This document shows, one piece after another, positions 60,954 through 62,644 of a stretch of DNA of 62,644 nucleotides (positions within the stretch are counted from its first letter, which is position 1; every line of letters starts with the position of its first letter). Below the pieces are notes generated by a model. That model had not been told where the DNA came from and did not search any database. It saw nothing but the letters and a program-made list of their open reading frames with translations. Source of the stretch: Paulinella micropora (lineage: Eukaryota; Cercozoa; Imbricatea; Euglyphida); contig BJOX01000084.1 of assembly GCA_009731375.1 (NCBI GenBank), forward strand, positions 906,061 through 968,704, given 5' to 3'. A program made the position numbers and the translations under genes.

Positions 60954-61221
60954 GGACACCGTGATAGCCCAGTGGTCAAGTTCTACCATCTGGGCCCTGT
61001 CGCCAGTTCGATTCCCGTCGGTGCCACCAGTATTTTCATTGAACATACCGGTCTATTTCTGGACCAGTATTTTCATTGAACATACCGGCCCGTCTGGAAG
61101 TGTTGGAACTGCCCTTGCGGGGGTGTCATTAGAGCTTATCGTCAATTCTTCGTACTCCCCTCACGGGTGAGACGATGGAGGCGCATGTGCAGAAATGCAT
61201 CAGCCATTGACAGAGAAGCAC
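60954..61221 (+). mobile_element. tRNA-derived SINE, about 268 bp
   Basis: The head resembles a tRNA: A box TAGCCCAGTGG at 60965-60975, B box AGTTCGATTCC at 61005-61015, and a 3' acceptor-like CGGTGCC followed by ACCA that pairs with the 5' end apart from one inserted A. These are the internal promoter of RNA polymerase III. The body has a 27-bp direct repeat 'accagtattttcattgaaca' (61027 and 61062). The 3' end 61174-61221 equals the fragment at 463-510, and both are followed by (TAT)n, the usual short tail of such elements. Confidence 0.72.
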
Positions 61222-61245
61222 TATTATTATTATTATTATTATTAA

Positions 61246-61304
<59 letters not shown>

Positions 61305-61459
61305 GTAGTAGTAGTATTAGTAGTAGTAGTAGTGGTAGTAGTAGTAGTAGTAGTAGTAGTAGTATAATTGTTGTTGTTATTATTACTGTTATCATCACCA
61401 TCATCATCATCATCATCATCCATCATCATCCATCATCATCCATCATCATATTTTTTCAT

Positions 61460-61505
<46 letters not shown>

Positions 61506-61506
61506 G

Positions 61507-61563
<57 letters not shown>

Positions 61564-61719
61564 ATAATAATAATAATAGGCTCTCTCTTCTCGCTGTAGT
61601 AGTCATGGCGCACGACCCCATAGAGCCCATTCCTAATGGAAAAATATGATGATGGATGATGATGATGATGATGATGATGGTGATGGTGATGATAACAGTA
61701 ATAATAACAGCAACAACTA

Positions 61720-61751
<32 letters not shown>

Positions 61752-61917
61752 ATAATAATAATAATAATAATAATAAGCTCTCTTCTCGCTGTAGTAGTAA
61801 TGGCGCACGACCCCATAGAGCCCATTGCTGATGGAAAAATATGATGATGGATGATGATGATGACGATGATGATGATGATGATGGTGATGATAACAGTAAT
61901 AATAACAACAACAATTA

Positions 61918-61973
<56 letters not shown>

Positions 61974-62137
61974 ATAATAATAATAATAATAATAATAATA
62001 TTTATCTCTCTTCTCGCTGTAGTAGCAATGGCGCACGACCCCATAGAGCCCATTGCTAATGGAAAAATATGATGATGGATAATGATGTTGATGATGGATG
62101 GTGGTGATGATAACAGTAATAATAACAACAACAATTA

Positions 62138-62182
<45 letters not shown>

Positions 62183-62225
62183 GGTGATGATGGTGATGAT
62201 AACAGTAATAATAACAACAACAATT

Positions 62226-62279
<54 letters not shown>

Positions 62280-62290
62280 TACTACTAATG

Positions 62291-62343
<53 letters not shown>

Positions 62344-62509
62344 CATCATCATCATCATCATCTCTCTTCTCGCTGTAGTAGTAATGGCGCACGCCCATAA
62401 AGCCCATTGCTAATGGAAAAATATGATGATGATGATGATGATGATGATGATGGTGATGATGGTGATGATAACAGTAATAATAACAACAATTATACTACTA
62501 CTACTACTT

Positions 62510-62566
<57 letters not shown>

Positions 62567-62573
62567 TTACTAT

Positions 62574-62638
<65 letters not shown>

Positions 62639-62644
62639 ATAATA
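61222..62644. repeat. Trinucleotide arrays with four copies of the 60-bp unit in higher-order arrangement
   Basis: The unit 'ctcttctcgctgtagtagta' + 'atggcgcacgacc' recurs at about 61585, 61778, 62004 and 62360. Each is followed by 'ggaaaaatatgatgatgg', (GAT)n, 'ataacagtaataataacaac', (TAC)n and (TAA)n. This gives a repeat period of about 190-350 bp that runs off the window end. Confidence 0.92.

Noticed and set aside
60954-61030. Functional tRNA gene at the SINE head
   Set aside because: The T-arm pairing is poor, the acceptor has an inserted base and the unit continues into a SINE body with a tail shared at another locus.

Overview
The window is a draft eukaryotic scaffold, not a bacterial one. 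It holds three LTR retrotransposons with eukaryotic-type gag and pol, a tRNA-derived SINE, MITE-like inverted repeats, very long microsatellite tracts and eleven N gaps. I see no convincing host protein-coding gene. The lineage cannot be fixed from the sequence; the mix of HVDD-type Ty1/copia elements, a CCCH-type Ty3 gag and extreme tetranucleotide arrays would fit a repeat-rich alga, protist or invertebrate.

Layout: 1-8.3 kb is almost pure simple repeat (GATA/CTAT, AAT, TAC, GA, AT-rich pentamers, CATA, CTATT/CTAC) with short non-repetitive islands. 8.3-10.0 kb is degraded intergenic DNA with small duplications. 10.0 to about 20.6 kb is a minus-strand Ty3/gypsy element with both LTRs (the 5' LTR runs into a gap), an intact 899-codon gag, and a pol read in the same frame but broken by in-frame stops. 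21.0-30.1 kb is a plus-strand Ty1/copia element ('copia-A'), flanked by a perfect 5-bp target duplication TAATC and heavily frameshifted. 30.1-37.7 kb is a younger minus-strand Ty1/copia element ('copia-B'), inserted immediately next to copia-A, with target duplication TCTTT. 37.7-62.6 kb is again repeat territory: three related MITE-like inverted repeats, several higher-order tandem arrays in which a 30-60-bp island recurs between tetranucleotide tracts, a roughly 2-kb satellite (50.5-52.4 kb), a GAAA-rich array with a recurring 25-bp island (57.4-58.8 kb), and a SINE plus a dispersed 60-bp unit inside trinucleotide arrays (60.6-62.6 kb).

How the parts work together: each LTR element carries the standard set (promoter-bearing LTRs, tRNA-primed minus-strand site, gag, protease, reverse transcriptase/RNase H, integrase, polypurine tract) in the order of its superfamily: PR-RT-RH-IN for the Ty3 copy and PR-IN-RT-RH for the two copia copies. 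The two copia elements are diverged but share several unusual parts: an HVDD reverse-transcriptase motif, priming from a tRNA-Met anticodon arm, a Cys/His module with identical C-x25-C-x2-H spacing between protease and the zinc knuckle, a Tudor-like segment between integrase and RT, and a conserved block in the 3' untranslated region. These shared parts, together with the tandem hairpins in the copia-A 3' region and the CCCH/RGG/PPxY gag and 290-residue pol extension of the Ty3 element, are the most promising novel material here.
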